Origin: Lachnospiraceae bacterium
GTDB taxonomy: Bacteria; Bacillota; Clostridia; Lachnospirales; Lachnospiraceae
Assembly (NCBI GenBank): GCA_017558145.1
Contig: JAFYWF010000025.1
Coordinates: forward strand, 1-64,000
Direction: 5' to 3'
Length of the DNA: 64,000 nucleotides
In this document: positions 16,201 to 24,810 of the stretch, piece by piece
Layout of the letters: each line of letters starts with the position of its first letter
Numbering within the stretch: position 1 is the first letter of the stretch
Translations under genes and position numbers: made by a program
The notes under the pieces: generated by a model
Told to the model about the DNA's origin: nothing
The model's input: only the letters and a program-made list of their open reading frames with translations
Database searches by the model: none

Positions 16201-17072
16201 ATAAAAATACTGAAATTTCAAAAACAATTGTTTCTATGGCAAAGGAACATGGAGTAGATTTGGAGGTTAAGCTACCAAATGACTTGAAATGGACAGTTTT
16301 TGTAGACAGTTTAAATGATGTGATGCCTTATGCAATAGACATGAATGCAAAAATTGTGAAGGAAGTAATTGATGAAAGGGTATTAAGTACCGTAGTAGAA
16401 GATTATGAATATATGGAATTAAGCCTTTCTCATGATGGTGAATTTGGTTTTGAGGCTACTCTTACGATACCGGTAGAAGAAAAATATGTAGGAAAAATTG
16501 CAAACTTATTTTATTATAATGAAAAAAATGGTGAGCTAGAATTCCAGATGGCTACAGAAGTAGACGAAGAAAATCAAATTCTCTTAAATTTTAATCATGC
16601 ATCAGATTACGTTATAGTATTTGCTGATCAATCTATGGAGCAGATATTGACGATACATAATGATGAGGGTGTGGAAGAAACGGGAAATTCTCAAGAAATA
16701 ACAAGAACTCAGATGCAGACAGAAGGATTAAATAAGCTTCTGATTATTTTCTTTATTGTAATGGTAATTTCCGGTATCATTGCTGTTGCTGGATATTTCT
16801 TATATTTTAAGGAGAAAAAAGAGAAAGATACATTAGATAGCTCAACCTTTGAAGAGTGGTTAAAAGAAGAACCTGAAAAGAAATTACACCAGGTGTCCAA
16901 GAAAATAAAAGAAGTGAAAAATATAGAAGGATTCTTGGATGATGATGTGGATGATTACAAAGAAAAACCTACCATACAACAAAAACAAGATGAAACGGCG
17001 GTAATATCAACAACTATAGAAGCGCAAGATTATTTAGATGATGATGTAGATGATTATCAAGAAAAATCGTAA
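13227..17072 (+). CDS. Large membrane-anchored surface protein, glucosaminidase-like
   Basis: This is a 1281-residue modular protein. In order it has: a signal peptide (1-32); an SH3-like domain (about 55-150); a region resembling LytD-type N-acetylglucosaminidases (about 171-430; SPFLMATRVRQEQG carries the candidate catalytic Glu, ending FWHQYMQNI); a BIG2 immunoglobulin-like domain (about 469-554); two YNPD-containing repeats (about 555-700); and cysteine-pair repeats of the kind CSICD, CKNCD, CECGD and CQRCG with GH spacers (about 700-838). Then come a long acidic Asn/Glu/Lys linker, a beta-rich domain (about 965-1150), one membrane helix (about 1170-1192) and an acidic cytoplasmic tail with two LDDDVDDY motifs. 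It is probably a cell-wall-remodelling or adhesion protein. No LPxTG signal is present. Confidence 0.75.
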   Translation: MKKKWMKKLICFLLAMVMITETTMVSKKVYASEVTDEEIVEEPIVEEVVNDASCYLYPFEEAVHSLDSLAKTRELQAVIYLSDEVYVRMVPQEGSEPVKMLASGDVVSIVGVGQDSEYNIWYRIIYKNELEEVTGYVKKENIVCVDQEFLKWEESYVRSISMFTRLASGVSYADIEMFPESYQSSLKELKAKHPNWIFVKMNTNIDWKTLVNSQLGERSLIYTSTSKESWKNGRYGTTAWSYASEGILKYYLEPRNWLAEKDVFQFELLGYYSEYHTVEAVESILSGSFMANKTIDNGKTYAQTFVELGKITGVSPFLMATRVRQEQGAGGNSALISGTYQGYEGYYNYYNISAAGTSDKEVIVSGLEKAKQEGWDSQYKALKAGAEFLGKSYIKAGQDTLYLQKFDVDNRNNGVFWHQYMQNIQAPYTEGRKVYQAYSNKQLLNQAFVFRIPVYNNMPKNPVVLPGEEDKITLSSTSIDNLQVNSEITLRPYINGKEAQGINWSFTSSDTNVVKVDNYGVVKALKTGEATITCKNVDDPDNPNVGSCKIKVIKADLNIEELEMPKLQEIEYDPNQTLSDISLPKGYSWVNPEMKPIVDQSTYGVIYNPDEENYNSIVFDIGLNVIKRKLSTSDYTIPTGLEGGAARQLSSIMLPNGFLWNDPEEKLEDTVGIKTYLASYNPDNANYETVTDIAIQVKIVCEKHYFSEWEITDATCEENGVKIRECSICDSKEELLLEKKGHIYESVVTEEATEEQEGIRTYSCKNCDSSYTENIPKLPSAHVHKYESGTVKKASCLENGEIVYECECGDKYIENQEALGHKMEQGRCQRCGYTVAIEEIDQNGEKQENDDTNKETQDDKNSLNNKDNDSQEQTNSSNVQNNQNMGKEENAEDVKNEANIKEENKQEDSNGDTKKEESIQNVANSNEQQNKEIANKAENETEKPSKPSETEKENVHSEDINQVEAELMAELIENANKNGEEAKKQTISIQLNKNTEISKTIVSMAKEHGVDLEVKLPNDLKWTVFVDSLNDVMPYAIDMNAKIVKEVIDERVLSTVVEDYEYMELSLSHDGEFGFEATLTIPVEEKYVGKIANLFYYNEKNGELEFQMATEVDEENQILLNFNHASDYVIVFADQSMEQILTIHNDEGVEETGNSQEITRTQMQTEGLNKLLIIFFIVMVISGIIAVAGYFLYFKEKKEKDTLDSSTFEEWLKEEPEKKLHQVSKKIKEVKNIEGFLDDDVDDYKEKPTIQQKQDETAVISTTIEAQDYLDDDVDDYQEKS

Positions 17073-17147
17073 TATATCTGATGTTTCATATTTGATATAA
17101 TGTTTTGTAAAATTTTGTTGTTATTTTTTAAAAGAAATATTTTGTCG

Positions 17148-17204
17148 TTGAAAAAAAAAGATGTTTCATGTATAATGTCGGTTGCGGGCAATGCAACCGA
17201 CATT
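17148..17204 (+). promoter_or_regulatory. Promoter with 12-bp inverted repeat at the start site
   Basis: TTGAAA (17148-17153), 17 bases and TATAAT (17171-17176) form a near-consensus SigA promoter. AATGTCGGTTGC (17174-17185) is repeated inverted at 17193-17204 with a seven-base loop, spanning the -10 end and the expected start site (about 17183). No T-run follows, so an operator or 5' structure is more likely than a terminator. Confidence 0.65.
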
Positions 17205-17297
17205 GTTTATTGTCACAAATCCGAGAAATATTTCACTCATATAGAAGTATTTGTGTAGGTGTAATTGGGTTAAAGAAAAATTAGGAGAAAAAAACAA

Positions 17298-18476
17298 ATG
17301 AAAAGAAGAATTAGTATGTTATTGTTGTCTCTTATGTTTGCTGTAATGATGGTAGCATGTGGAGGCGAAAAGGCAGAAGAAGTGACGACTGAAGAAACTG
17401 CAGTTGTTGAAGAAGCTACAGAAGAAGTAGTTGAAGAAGTAGTTGAAGAAGTAGTTGAAGAAGTAGTTGAAGATGTTATTCCGGAAGGAATGTATAGAAG
17501 TGAACTTACAGGGGAATTGATTTCTGAAGAACTTAAAAATCAGAGACCAATTGCTGCAATGGTAGATAATGATTCCAGAGCACTTCCTCATTATGGAATT
17601 AATCAGGCAGACGTGGTATATGAAATGATGAATAGTACTCATAATGGCAGAGTAACTCGTTTAATGGTTCTTGTAAAGGATTGGAAAAATATTGAACAGT
17701 TAGGAAGTATTCGTTCTTTGCGTCCAACTAACGTTATGCTTGCATCTGAATGGAATGCGGTTGTTTGTCATGATGGCGGTCCATACCACAATGATGCTTA
17801 TCTTGCAAAAGGATACACAGATAATTTGAGTGGTGGTTTCGCTCGTATTGATAATGGTAAACCACGTGAATTTACAGAATATATTACAACAGGTGAATTG
17901 GAAAAACGTATGGCAAGTGCAGGATATTCTGAAGAATACCTCACTGTAGAAGAAATGACAGCACGTATGACAAAAGCAGGACATTCTGAAGAATATGTTG
18001 CTAAAAATGCACCACATTTCCAGTTTGCAACAGAAAGTAATCCTGTGGATTTATCTACTATGCCAAATTCGCAGGCCTGCACAAAAGTTACATTGCCATT
18101 TAGAAATAATGAATCTTATTTAGAATACAACGAAGAAACACAGACATATGATTATTTCGAACATGGTGGAGCACATATCGATGCTGGAGATAATAATAAC
18201 CAGACAACATTTAAGAATGTAATTATTCAGGATGTTACTTTTGCAGAATTAGATAGCAATGGATACATGGTATTTAACTGTATTGGTGAAGGTAGATGGG
18301 GATGGTACATCACAAACGGAACAGCAATGCAGATTACATGGAAAAAGACAAGTGAAACAGATGTGACACGTTACTATGATTTTGATGGAAATGAAATTAC
18401 TGTAAACGTAGGAAAAACATATATTGCACTTTGTCCAGATGATGATGCTCCATATATTGGAATTATTGCTGAATAA
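17298..18476 (+). CDS. DUF3048 (YerB-like) lipoprotein
   Basis: This is a 392-residue exported lipoprotein. The signal peptide ends at the lipobox VACG (Cys21). An acidic Glu/Val linker with a repeated VVEE motif (about 40-57) leads to a two-part DUF3048 domain like Bacillus YerB. Landmarks are NQRPIAAMVDND, VVYEMMNSTHNGRVTRLM, GSIRSLRPTN, and in the second half GWYITNGTAMQITWKK and DGNEITVNVGKTYI. About residues 198-240 carry two similar copies of RM-x-x-AG-x-SEEY. The family function is unsettled; it is a cell-surface protein. It is a single gene with its own promoter and tandem terminators. Codon use suggests strong expression. Confidence 0.85.
   Translation: MKRRISMLLLSLMFAVMMVACGGEKAEEVTTEETAVVEEATEEVVEEVVEEVVEEVVEDVIPEGMYRSELTGELISEELKNQRPIAAMVDNDSRALPHYGINQADVVYEMMNSTHNGRVTRLMVLVKDWKNIEQLGSIRSLRPTNVMLASEWNAVVCHDGGPYHNDAYLAKGYTDNLSGGFARIDNGKPREFTEYITTGELEKRMASAGYSEEYLTVEEMTARMTKAGHSEEYVAKNAPHFQFATESNPVDLSTMPNSQACTKVTLPFRNNESYLEYNEETQTYDYFEHGGAHIDAGDNNNQTTFKNVIIQDVTFAELDSNGYMVFNCIGEGRWGWYITNGTAMQITWKKTSETDVTRYYDFDGNEITVNVGKTYIALCPDDDAPYIGIIAE
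17421..17468 (+). repeat. Four perfect copies of a 12-bp repeat
   Basis: GAAGAAGTAGTT occurs four times in tandem inside the lipoprotein linker, encoding Glu-Glu-Val-Val. The number of copies could change by slippage without breaking the frame. Confidence 0.95.
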
Positions 18477-18488
18477 AGATTTCTTAGG

Positions 18489-18522
18489 AAGGGGATAAGT
18501 GATAGCTTATCCCCTTTTTTTG
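18489..18522 (+). terminator. Intrinsic terminator 1 of the DUF3048 gene
   Basis: AAGGGGATAAG (18489-18499) pairs with CTTATCCCCTT (18506-18516) around TGATAG, followed by T's. Confidence 0.92.
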
Positions 18523-18542
18523 TGCCACCTAGGTAAATATAG

Positions 18543-18578
18543 AAAAAGAGATGGGAGGAATTTTCCCATCTCTTTTTT
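18543..18578 (+). terminator. Intrinsic terminator 2 of the DUF3048 gene
   Basis: AAAAAGAGATGGGA (18543-18556) pairs with TCCCATCTCTTTTT (18564-18577). With the first hairpin it insulates the following sporulation gene from read-through. Confidence 0.88.
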
Positions 18579-18676
18579 CATATATTGATGATAGAAAACT
18601 ATTCACAGTTAGCGAAAAGCATTAAAAAATCAAAGAAATAGCTGCGAATGTTGTATAGAAGCTGGGAGGAATAATC

Positions 18677-20164
18677 ATGGATTTTTATAATGAGAATACA
18701 TATGATTTATACCGCGATATTAAAGAACGTACAAAAGGAGAAATATATTTAGGGGTTGTAGGTCCGGTAAGGACAGGAAAGTCCACTTTTATCAAAAGAT
18801 TTATGGATTTGTTGGTACTTCCTCAGATAGAGAAGGAAGAGGAACGAAAAAGAACACAAGATGAACTACCTCAAAGTGCGTCGGGGAAAATGATTACAAC
18901 TACAGAACCTAAATTTATCCCAAAGGATGCAGTGGAATTACAGTTAGCAGAAGATGTACAGGTGAAAATGCGTTTGATAGATTGTGTGGGTTTTTTAGTG
19001 GATGGTGCTACCGGACATTTAGAAGAAGGAAAAGAGCGAATGGTAAAGACACCGTGGCAAAAAGAAGCCATGCCTTTTTCAAAAGCAGCGGAGATAGGTA
19101 CAGTAAAAGTAATACGTGATCATTCTACCTTGGGAATTGTTATTACAACAGATGGGACAATTGGAGAATTAGAACGAGAAAACTATTTGCAAGCAGAAGA
19201 AAAAACTATTTTAGAATTAAAGAAAATGAAAAAACCATTTGTGGTTCTTGTGAATTCTATTAAGCCTTATAGCGAGGAAACAGTGCAATTGGTAGAAGAA
19301 ATTAAAGAAAAGTATCAGGTTGCAGCTATGGCAATTAATTGTTTGCAAATGAAGAAAGAAGATATTTTTCGCCTTTTAAAGAAAGGTCTATTTGAATTTC
19401 CGATTACTAAAATAGAGTTTTTTTTACCCAAATGGGTAGAAAGTCTTTCCCTTGATCATCCTTTAAAAAAGGATATTATTGATAGAGTCAAAGAGTTTGT
19501 AAGTAATATGAGTACGATGAATGATTGTGTTCAGAAAGATACCGTAATGACAAGTCCTTATGTTACCAGGTGTAGTCGTAGGGAAATGTCTATGGCAGAA
19601 GGGAAAATTTCTTATGCATTAGAAGTAGACGATAAATACTATTATGAGATGCTTAGTGAAATGACAGGCGAGGAAATTGTTAATCAATCCCAATTATTGA
19701 GATTATTAAAAGAATATACAGAATGTAAAAATGAATATCAAAAAGTATTGCAAGCTATGAAATGTGTGCGAGAGACAGGATATTCGGTTATCATTCCGGA
19801 GAAGGAAGAAATTCAATTGGAAGATCCTCAACTGGTAAAGCATGGTAATAAATATGGGGTTAAAATTAAGGCAGATAGTCCATCGGTACATATGATTCGA
19901 GCTAACGTATCTACTGAAATAGCACCTATTGTAGGAAGTGAACAGCAGGCTTTGGATTTAATGAATTATATTAAAGAAGAAAGAAGTCGTGGAACCGGTA
20001 TTTGGGAAATTAATATTTTTGGAAAAACAGTGGAACAACTGATGAAAGAAGGTATTCAAAATAAGATTTCAGCGATAGGAGAAGAAAGCCAAAAGAATCT
20101 GCAAGATACTATGCAAAAAATATTAAATGATAGTAATGGGGGAATGATTTTTATAATTATTTAG
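18677..20164 (+). CDS. spoIVA: Stage IV sporulation protein A
   Basis: This is a 495-residue ATPase that polymerises on the forespore surface as the base of the spore coat. The N-terminus MDFYNENTYDLYRDIKERT is typical. Walker A is GPVRTGKST (29-37), the switch-like threonines lie in ITTTEPKFIP, and Walker B is MRLIDCVGF. The C-terminal region ends in the characteristic GGMIFIII, matching the short hydrophobic tail that targets SpoIVA through SpoVM. The length is the same as in Bacillus. The ribosome binding site is GGGAGG. A mother-cell SigE promoter is expected, but I could not point to a convincing one in the 100 bases upstream. Confidence 0.95.
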   Translation: MDFYNENTYDLYRDIKERTKGEIYLGVVGPVRTGKSTFIKRFMDLLVLPQIEKEEERKRTQDELPQSASGKMITTTEPKFIPKDAVELQLAEDVQVKMRLIDCVGFLVDGATGHLEEGKERMVKTPWQKEAMPFSKAAEIGTVKVIRDHSTLGIVITTDGTIGELERENYLQAEEKTILELKKMKKPFVVLVNSIKPYSEETVQLVEEIKEKYQVAAMAINCLQMKKEDIFRLLKKGLFEFPITKIEFFLPKWVESLSLDHPLKKDIIDRVKEFVSNMSTMNDCVQKDTVMTSPYVTRCSRREMSMAEGKISYALEVDDKYYYEMLSEMTGEEIVNQSQLLRLLKEYTECKNEYQKVLQAMKCVRETGYSVIIPEKEEIQLEDPQLVKHGNKYGVKIKADSPSVHMIRANVSTEIAPIVGSEQQALDLMNYIKEERSRGTGIWEINIFGKTVEQLMKEGIQNKISAIGEESQKNLQDTMQKILNDSNGGMIFIII

Positions 20165-20189
20165 GTATCAAAAAGTGGATATTTGTGAT

Positions 20190-20226
20190 AAAATAGTAGC
20201 GTTATTGAATGATGCTACTATTTTCA
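20190..20226 (+). terminator. spoIVA terminator
   Basis: AAAATAGTAGC (20190-20200) pairs perfectly with GCTACTATTTT (20214-20224). The T-run is part of the stem. Confidence 0.75.
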
Positions 20227-20262
20227 GTTTGTCCAGAAAGAAAACAATGGTAGGAGTGAAGT

Positions 20263-21282
20263 ATGGAAAAGAAGAAGCAAGTAATAGAACAATATGAATA
20301 TCAATACACAACTCCTAACAAAACGGTAGTGAAAGAGTGTCTTCCTGCGATACAAGCACCTGTGCAGATTGGGAAATATAAAGGGAAAATTACAGGAGGT
20401 GCTCTTCTTAGTATTTTTGGCGCATGGAAGCTTCTTGGTATTTTGGATATTTTAAGTTATGCAGGACCTATTATCATAATTATAATGCTATTAGTTTATG
20501 GAGCTATTTTAGGCTTGGGTATTACTCTGTTTTCAAAGGGAAAGCAATATGTGGGACGTGCCGAACGGTATCATCGCTACATGAAATTACTGGAACGAAA
20601 AAAATTCGCTACGATAGAAGAATTGGCTTCATCTGTAGCGAAAAATAGTAAAACTGTAATTCGAGATTTAGAATATATGATAGAACAGAAATGGTTTTTC
20701 GAAGGAAGATTGGACGAGAAAAAAAGCCATTTTTTATTAACTGATAAAGTATATGAAGATTATCAAAATGCAGAAAAAAGTCGCATGCTGAGAGAACAGG
20801 AAGAAAAAGAGAAGGAACGATTAGAAAGTGATCCGATTCAGAAAGAATTATCTTTAGTTTTGACAGAAGGTAAGGAATATATAAATAAAATCAGAAAGTT
20901 AAATGATGAGATATTGGGAGAGGATATTAGTGATCAGCTAGACAAAATGGAAGAAATTATTGCCAGTATTTTTGATGTGGTAAAAAGGAAACCGGCAAAG
21001 CGTGGTGAACTACGAAAATTGATGCAGTATTATCTTCCGATGACCATCAAAGTAGTTACGGCTTATCGGGATTTTGAAAATGAAAAAGTTCCCAGTGAAC
21101 AGCTGGAAGAAGGTAAACAGGAAATAAAAGTGACTCTGGACAAAGTAATACAAGCTTTTATAGCTTTACGGGAAAAATTATTTCAAGAAGATATTTTAGA
21201 TGTTTCTACAGACTTGGATGTGTTAGAAGCTATGATGAGTCAGGAAGGTTTGTTGAAGGAGGAAAAGATATGGAAAAAATAA
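20263..21282 (+). CDS. XpaC-like membrane protein
   Basis: This is a 339-residue protein with two adjacent membrane helices (about 46-62 and 66-90), then a small winged-helix-like segment (FATIEELASSVAKNSKTVIRDLEYMI) and a long helical charged C-terminal domain. The C-terminal region resembles the XpaC family (5-bromo-4-chloroindolyl phosphate hydrolysis protein), which is regularly encoded next to TelA. Here the stop codon overlaps the start of telA by 13 bases, so translation is coupled. The XpaC name reflects an old screening phenotype and the true activity is unclear. The ribosome binding site is AGGAGTGAAGT. Confidence 0.75.
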   Translation: MEKKKQVIEQYEYQYTTPNKTVVKECLPAIQAPVQIGKYKGKITGGALLSIFGAWKLLGILDILSYAGPIIIIIMLLVYGAILGLGITLFSKGKQYVGRAERYHRYMKLLERKKFATIEELASSVAKNSKTVIRDLEYMIEQKWFFEGRLDEKKSHFLLTDKVYEDYQNAEKSRMLREQEEKEKERLESDPIQKELSLVLTEGKEYINKIRKLNDEILGEDISDQLDKMEEIIASIFDVVKRKPAKRGELRKLMQYYLPMTIKVVTAYRDFENEKVPSEQLEEGKQEIKVTLDKVIQAFIALREKLFQEDILDVSTDLDVLEAMMSQEGLLKEEKIWKK

Positions 21283-22421
21283 TAGATACAGAAGTAATGG
21301 AACCGGTATTAACCTTTGAAACTTTTGAAGAAACCAAAGAAGAAGTGGTAGTTGAAGAGGAAAATCATGAGATTGCTGCCGTGAAAAAAGAAATGGAAGA
21401 ATTACAGCTGACGGATGCGGAAAAGAAAATGGTAGCAGATTTTAGTGATAAAATCGATTTGAAAAATACCAATCTTGTTTTAAAGTATGGAGTTGGAGCA
21501 CAGAAGAAAATTGCAGATTTTTCAGAATCTGCTCTGGATAGTGTAAGAACGAAAGATTTAGGAGAAGTAGGAGAACTGTTAAGCGATGTTGTGGCAGAAT
21601 TAAAATGCTTTGATGAAGAAGAACAAAAAGGATTTTTGGGAATATTTAAAAAAGCAAATAACAGCATCGAAACCATGAAGGCTAAATTTGGAAAAGCGGA
21701 AGCCAATGTAAATACTATGGTAGAGGTTTTAGAGGGACATCAGATTCAGTTGATGAAAGACACTGCCATGCTGGACAAGATGTATGAAATTAATAAGAAT
21801 TATTTTAAAGAACTGAATATGTATATTCTAGCCGGCAAGGATAAGATTGCACAGACAAAAGCAGTGGAAATTCCTGCTTTGATGGAAAAAGCAAGAAAAA
21901 GCGGATTGCCGGAAGATGCACAAGAAGTCAATGATATGAAGGCGATGGTAGAGCGTTTTGAAAAGAAAATCCATGATTTGGAGCTTACTAAAACGATATC
22001 TTTACAGATGGCTCCACAAATTCGTTTGATTCAAAGTAACGATACAATTATGGCTGAAAAAATTCAATCTACCTTGATAAATACCATTCCACTTTGGAAA
22101 AGCCAAATGGTATTAGCACTTGGAATGAATCGTTCTTTGGAAGCATCAAAAGCACAGCAGACTGTAACTGATGTAACAAACGAATTATTAAAGAAAAATG
22201 CCCAAATGCTTCATATGTCTACGGTAGAGACAGCAAAAGCTGCTGAGAAGAGTATTGTTGATGTGAATACTCTAACTGAGACAAATCAGTTGTTGATTCA
22301 GACCTTGGACGAAGTGATACAGATTCAGGCAGAAGGCCGAGAAAAGAGAAAAGCAGCAGAAATAGAATTGAATCGTATTGAAAACGATTTGAAAAATCGT
22401 TTGCTTGAGATGCGAGGATAA
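21270..22421 (+). CDS. TelA family toxic anion resistance protein
   Basis: This is a 383-residue soluble, almost entirely helical protein of the TelA/KlaA family (tellurite and toxic-anion resistance, Bacillus YceH). Landmarks are GVGAQKKIADFSESALDSVRTKDLGEVG, ELKCFD, FLGIFKK, and the C-terminal LLIQTLDEVIQIQAEGREKRKAAE with LR-type coiled coil. The N-terminal 45 residues are acidic and of low complexity. AAGGAGG precedes the start inside the end of the XpaC-like gene. Such pairs are linked to envelope stress, but the chromosomal copies are poorly studied, and tellurite resistance should not be assumed. Confidence 0.85.
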   Translation: MEKIIDTEVMEPVLTFETFEETKEEVVVEEENHEIAAVKKEMEELQLTDAEKKMVADFSDKIDLKNTNLVLKYGVGAQKKIADFSESALDSVRTKDLGEVGELLSDVVAELKCFDEEEQKGFLGIFKKANNSIETMKAKFGKAEANVNTMVEVLEGHQIQLMKDTAMLDKMYEINKNYFKELNMYILAGKDKIAQTKAVEIPALMEKARKSGLPEDAQEVNDMKAMVERFEKKIHDLELTKTISLQMAPQIRLIQSNDTIMAEKIQSTLINTIPLWKSQMVLALGMNRSLEASKAQQTVTDVTNELLKKNAQMLHMSTVETAKAAEKSIVDVNTLTETNQLLIQTLDEVIQIQAEGREKRKAAEIELNRIENDLKNRLLEMRG

Positions 22422-22512
22422 ATTCAGAATGATATGGCTAGGTTGTATTAGTAAGTTTGGTGAAAAAGTGATATAAAGTTGTATGAATATTAAATAAAAA
22501 AGGAGACCAACT

Positions 22513-23349
22513 ATGAATCCTGTATATGAAAAATTAGTAAATTGTTATAACAGTGTAAGAGAAAAGATAGATTTTGTTCCGGATGTTGCTTTAGTGTTAG
22601 GTTCCGGTTTGGGTGATTACGGAAAAGAAATTCAGGTAGTGGCAGAACTTGACTATCATGATATAGAAGGTTTTCCGGTGTCTACAGTAAAAGGACATAG
22701 TGGAAAATTTATTTTTGGATACGTTGGTGATACAAAAGTGGTATGTATGCAGGGACGTGTACATTTTTATGAAGGATATCCTATTTCTGATGTGGTATTG
22801 CCTACCAGATTGATGAAAATGATGGGAGCAAAAATTTTGTTTTTAACTAATGCTTCCGGTGGTATTAATCCTGAGTTTAAAGCAGGCGATTTTATGATGA
22901 TGACGGATCATATTTCTACCTTTGCACCCAATCCATTGATTGGTGCTAATATTGAAGAATTAGGAACCAGATTTCCGGACATGTCCGAAATCTATGATAA
23001 AGAATTAAGAGATATTATTGAAGAAACTGCGAGAGAGCATGAAATTGAAATTCAAAAAGGAATTTATGCCCAGTTAACAGGTCCATCCTTTGAATCTCCG
23101 GCAGAAATTCGTATGTTCCATAAATTAGGAATTGATGCGGTAGGTATGTCTACTGTCGTAGAAGCTATTGCAGCAAATCATATGGGAATGAAAATCTGCT
23201 GTATTTCTTTTGTTTCCAATTTGGCGGCAGGAATGAATCCTAATCCATTAACTCACGAAGAGGTACAGGAAGCGGCGAACGAAGCGGCACCGAGATTTAA
23301 AAAATTAGTTACTGAGGTAATCAAAAAGTTTGGAGAAAAATGTATCTAA
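22513..23349 (+). CDS. punA: Purine nucleoside phosphorylase
   Basis: This is a 278-residue trimeric-type (NP-II) phosphorylase that cleaves guanosine and inosine with phosphate to base and ribose-1-phosphate in purine salvage. Motifs are LGSGLGDYG (phosphate-binding Ser), VKGHSGKF (His), the substrate region GRVHFYEGY, TNASGGI, the signature ANPLIG-like APNPLIG, LTGPSFESPAEIRM (Glu and Met of the base/ribose site) and VSNLAAG (Asn of the base site). AAAGGAG precedes the ATG. The next gene is also a nucleoside-metabolising enzyme, which fits a small salvage unit. Confidence 0.93.
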   Translation: MNPVYEKLVNCYNSVREKIDFVPDVALVLGSGLGDYGKEIQVVAELDYHDIEGFPVSTVKGHSGKFIFGYVGDTKVVCMQGRVHFYEGYPISDVVLPTRLMKMMGAKILFLTNASGGINPEFKAGDFMMMTDHISTFAPNPLIGANIEELGTRFPDMSEIYDKELRDIIEETAREHEIEIQKGIYAQLTGPSFESPAEIRMFHKLGIDAVGMSTVVEAIAANHMGMKICCISFVSNLAAGMNPNPLTHEEVQEAANEAAPRFKKLVTEVIKKFGEKCI

Positions 23350-23443
23350 AGTCTAGAAATAGGAAAAGATCTATCGTGGTATAGTAAAATATCATATCAA
23401 ATATAAGAGCTTGGAATAATATATACAGAGAGGAAAAGAATTT

Positions 23444-24718
23444 ATGAACATTCGATTATATAATGCAAGAATTATGACCATGGAAGAAGCCGGTACGATA
23501 ACTGAGGGGGAAATTTGGATTAGTGGAAACACAATTCGTTATGTAGGGCCATCAAAAGTAAATGAAGAAGAATTAATATGGGATCGTGAAATTGATTGTG
23601 AAAAGAATCTTTTAATGCCTGGGTTTAAAAATGCCCACACCCATTCTGCAATGACTGTATTTCGTTCCTTATGTGATGATTTGAATTTACAAGATTGGTT
23701 GAATAATGAGATTTTCCCAAGAGAAGCAAATATGACAGGAGAGGATTGTTATGAATTAACAAAACTTGCAATCTTAGAATATTTGACGAGTGGTGTAACC
23801 GCTATTGGAGATATGTATTTGACACCGGAAACGATTGCAGATGCATGCAATGATATGGGAATGAGATGTGTATTAGTATCCGGATTGAACAAATTTGGCC
23901 CTGCTTTATGTGTAATGGAAGATCGTTATAATAAATTAAATGGGAAATATGATTTAGTATCTTACAAAATGGGAGTTCATGCAGAATATACTTGTTCCAA
24001 AGAGTTGTTAGAAGAAGTTTCTGAATTGATTCACAAATATCAGGCTCCGTTGTATGTTCATATGTCTGAAACTCAGGCAGAAGTAGATGAATGTATTGGA
24101 AGATATAAAATTACTCCACCGGCATTGTTTGAAGAATTAGGATTATTTGATTTTGGTGGATCTATTTATCATGGAGTACATCCGACAGTAGAAGATATGG
24201 AAATCTTTAAACGTCATAATATCAGCGTAATTACTAACCCTGCATCTAATGCTAAGCTTGCAAGTGGTGTTGCACCAATTGGAGAATATTTAAGACAGGG
24301 AATTAGTGTTGGTATTGGTACTGACGGAGCTTCCAGTAATAACTGTTTGGATATGTTTAGAGAAATGTTCTTAGTAACAGCACTTGCTAAGTTAAAAGAA
24401 AATGATCCTGCAGCAGTGGATGCTATCAAAGTTCTTAGTATGGCAACAGTAAATGGAGCAATTTCTATGGGACTTAATGATTGCGATGTATTGGCAGAAG
24501 GAAAGAAAGCTGACATAATCATGATTGATTTGAAACAGCCTAATATGCAGCCAATCAATAATATTGCGAAAAATATCGTATATAGTGGTAGTAAGATGAA
24601 TGTAAAGATGACTATGATTGATGGTAAAATTCTTTACGAAAATGGTAAGTTTGCAGATGGTATTGATGTAGAAGATATTTATGCAAAATCCAATGCTATC
24701 TTGGAAAGATTGCGATAA
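23444..24718 (+). CDS. Amidohydrolase, MTA/SAH deaminase family
   Basis: This is a 424-residue metal-dependent amidohydrolase. Metal ligands are visible: HTH in FKNAHTHSAM (about 66-68), the His in GVHAEYTC, HMSETQ with the catalytic Glu after it, and Asp in GTDGASSNN. The C-terminal beta domain returns (GKKADIIMIDL, MIDGKILYENGKF). The pattern matches 5-methylthioadenosine/S-adenosylhomocysteine deaminases and related guanine/chlorohydrolase-like enzymes. The neighbour punA makes nucleoside deamination plausible. A nearly identical fold serves other aminohydrolase reactions, so the substrate is an inference. It ends at a strong terminator. Confidence 0.85.
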   Translation: MNIRLYNARIMTMEEAGTITEGEIWISGNTIRYVGPSKVNEEELIWDREIDCEKNLLMPGFKNAHTHSAMTVFRSLCDDLNLQDWLNNEIFPREANMTGEDCYELTKLAILEYLTSGVTAIGDMYLTPETIADACNDMGMRCVLVSGLNKFGPALCVMEDRYNKLNGKYDLVSYKMGVHAEYTCSKELLEEVSELIHKYQAPLYVHMSETQAEVDECIGRYKITPPALFEELGLFDFGGSIYHGVHPTVEDMEIFKRHNISVITNPASNAKLASGVAPIGEYLRQGISVGIGTDGASSNNCLDMFREMFLVTALAKLKENDPAAVDAIKVLSMATVNGAISMGLNDCDVLAEGKKADIIMIDLKQPNMQPINNIAKNIVYSGSKMNVKMTMIDGKILYENGKFADGIDVEDIYAKSNAILERLR

Positions 24719-24810
24719 TTTAAAGTAAAAAACATTAGTTGTAACCATCTGTTTTGTGACAGTAAAAGATATAGTAATAATGATAAGATAAAATTATAAA
24801 ATAACAGCCT

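Noticed and set aside
17319..17642. Minus-strand frame rich in Phe/Asn opposite the DUF3048 gene
   Set aside because: It is a by-product of the Glu/Val repeat (GAAGAAGTAGTT) read backwards.
22422..22512. Purine riboswitch ahead of the nucleoside phosphorylase
   Set aside because: The 91-base gap is too short and lacks the TATAA-TGGC-type conserved loops.
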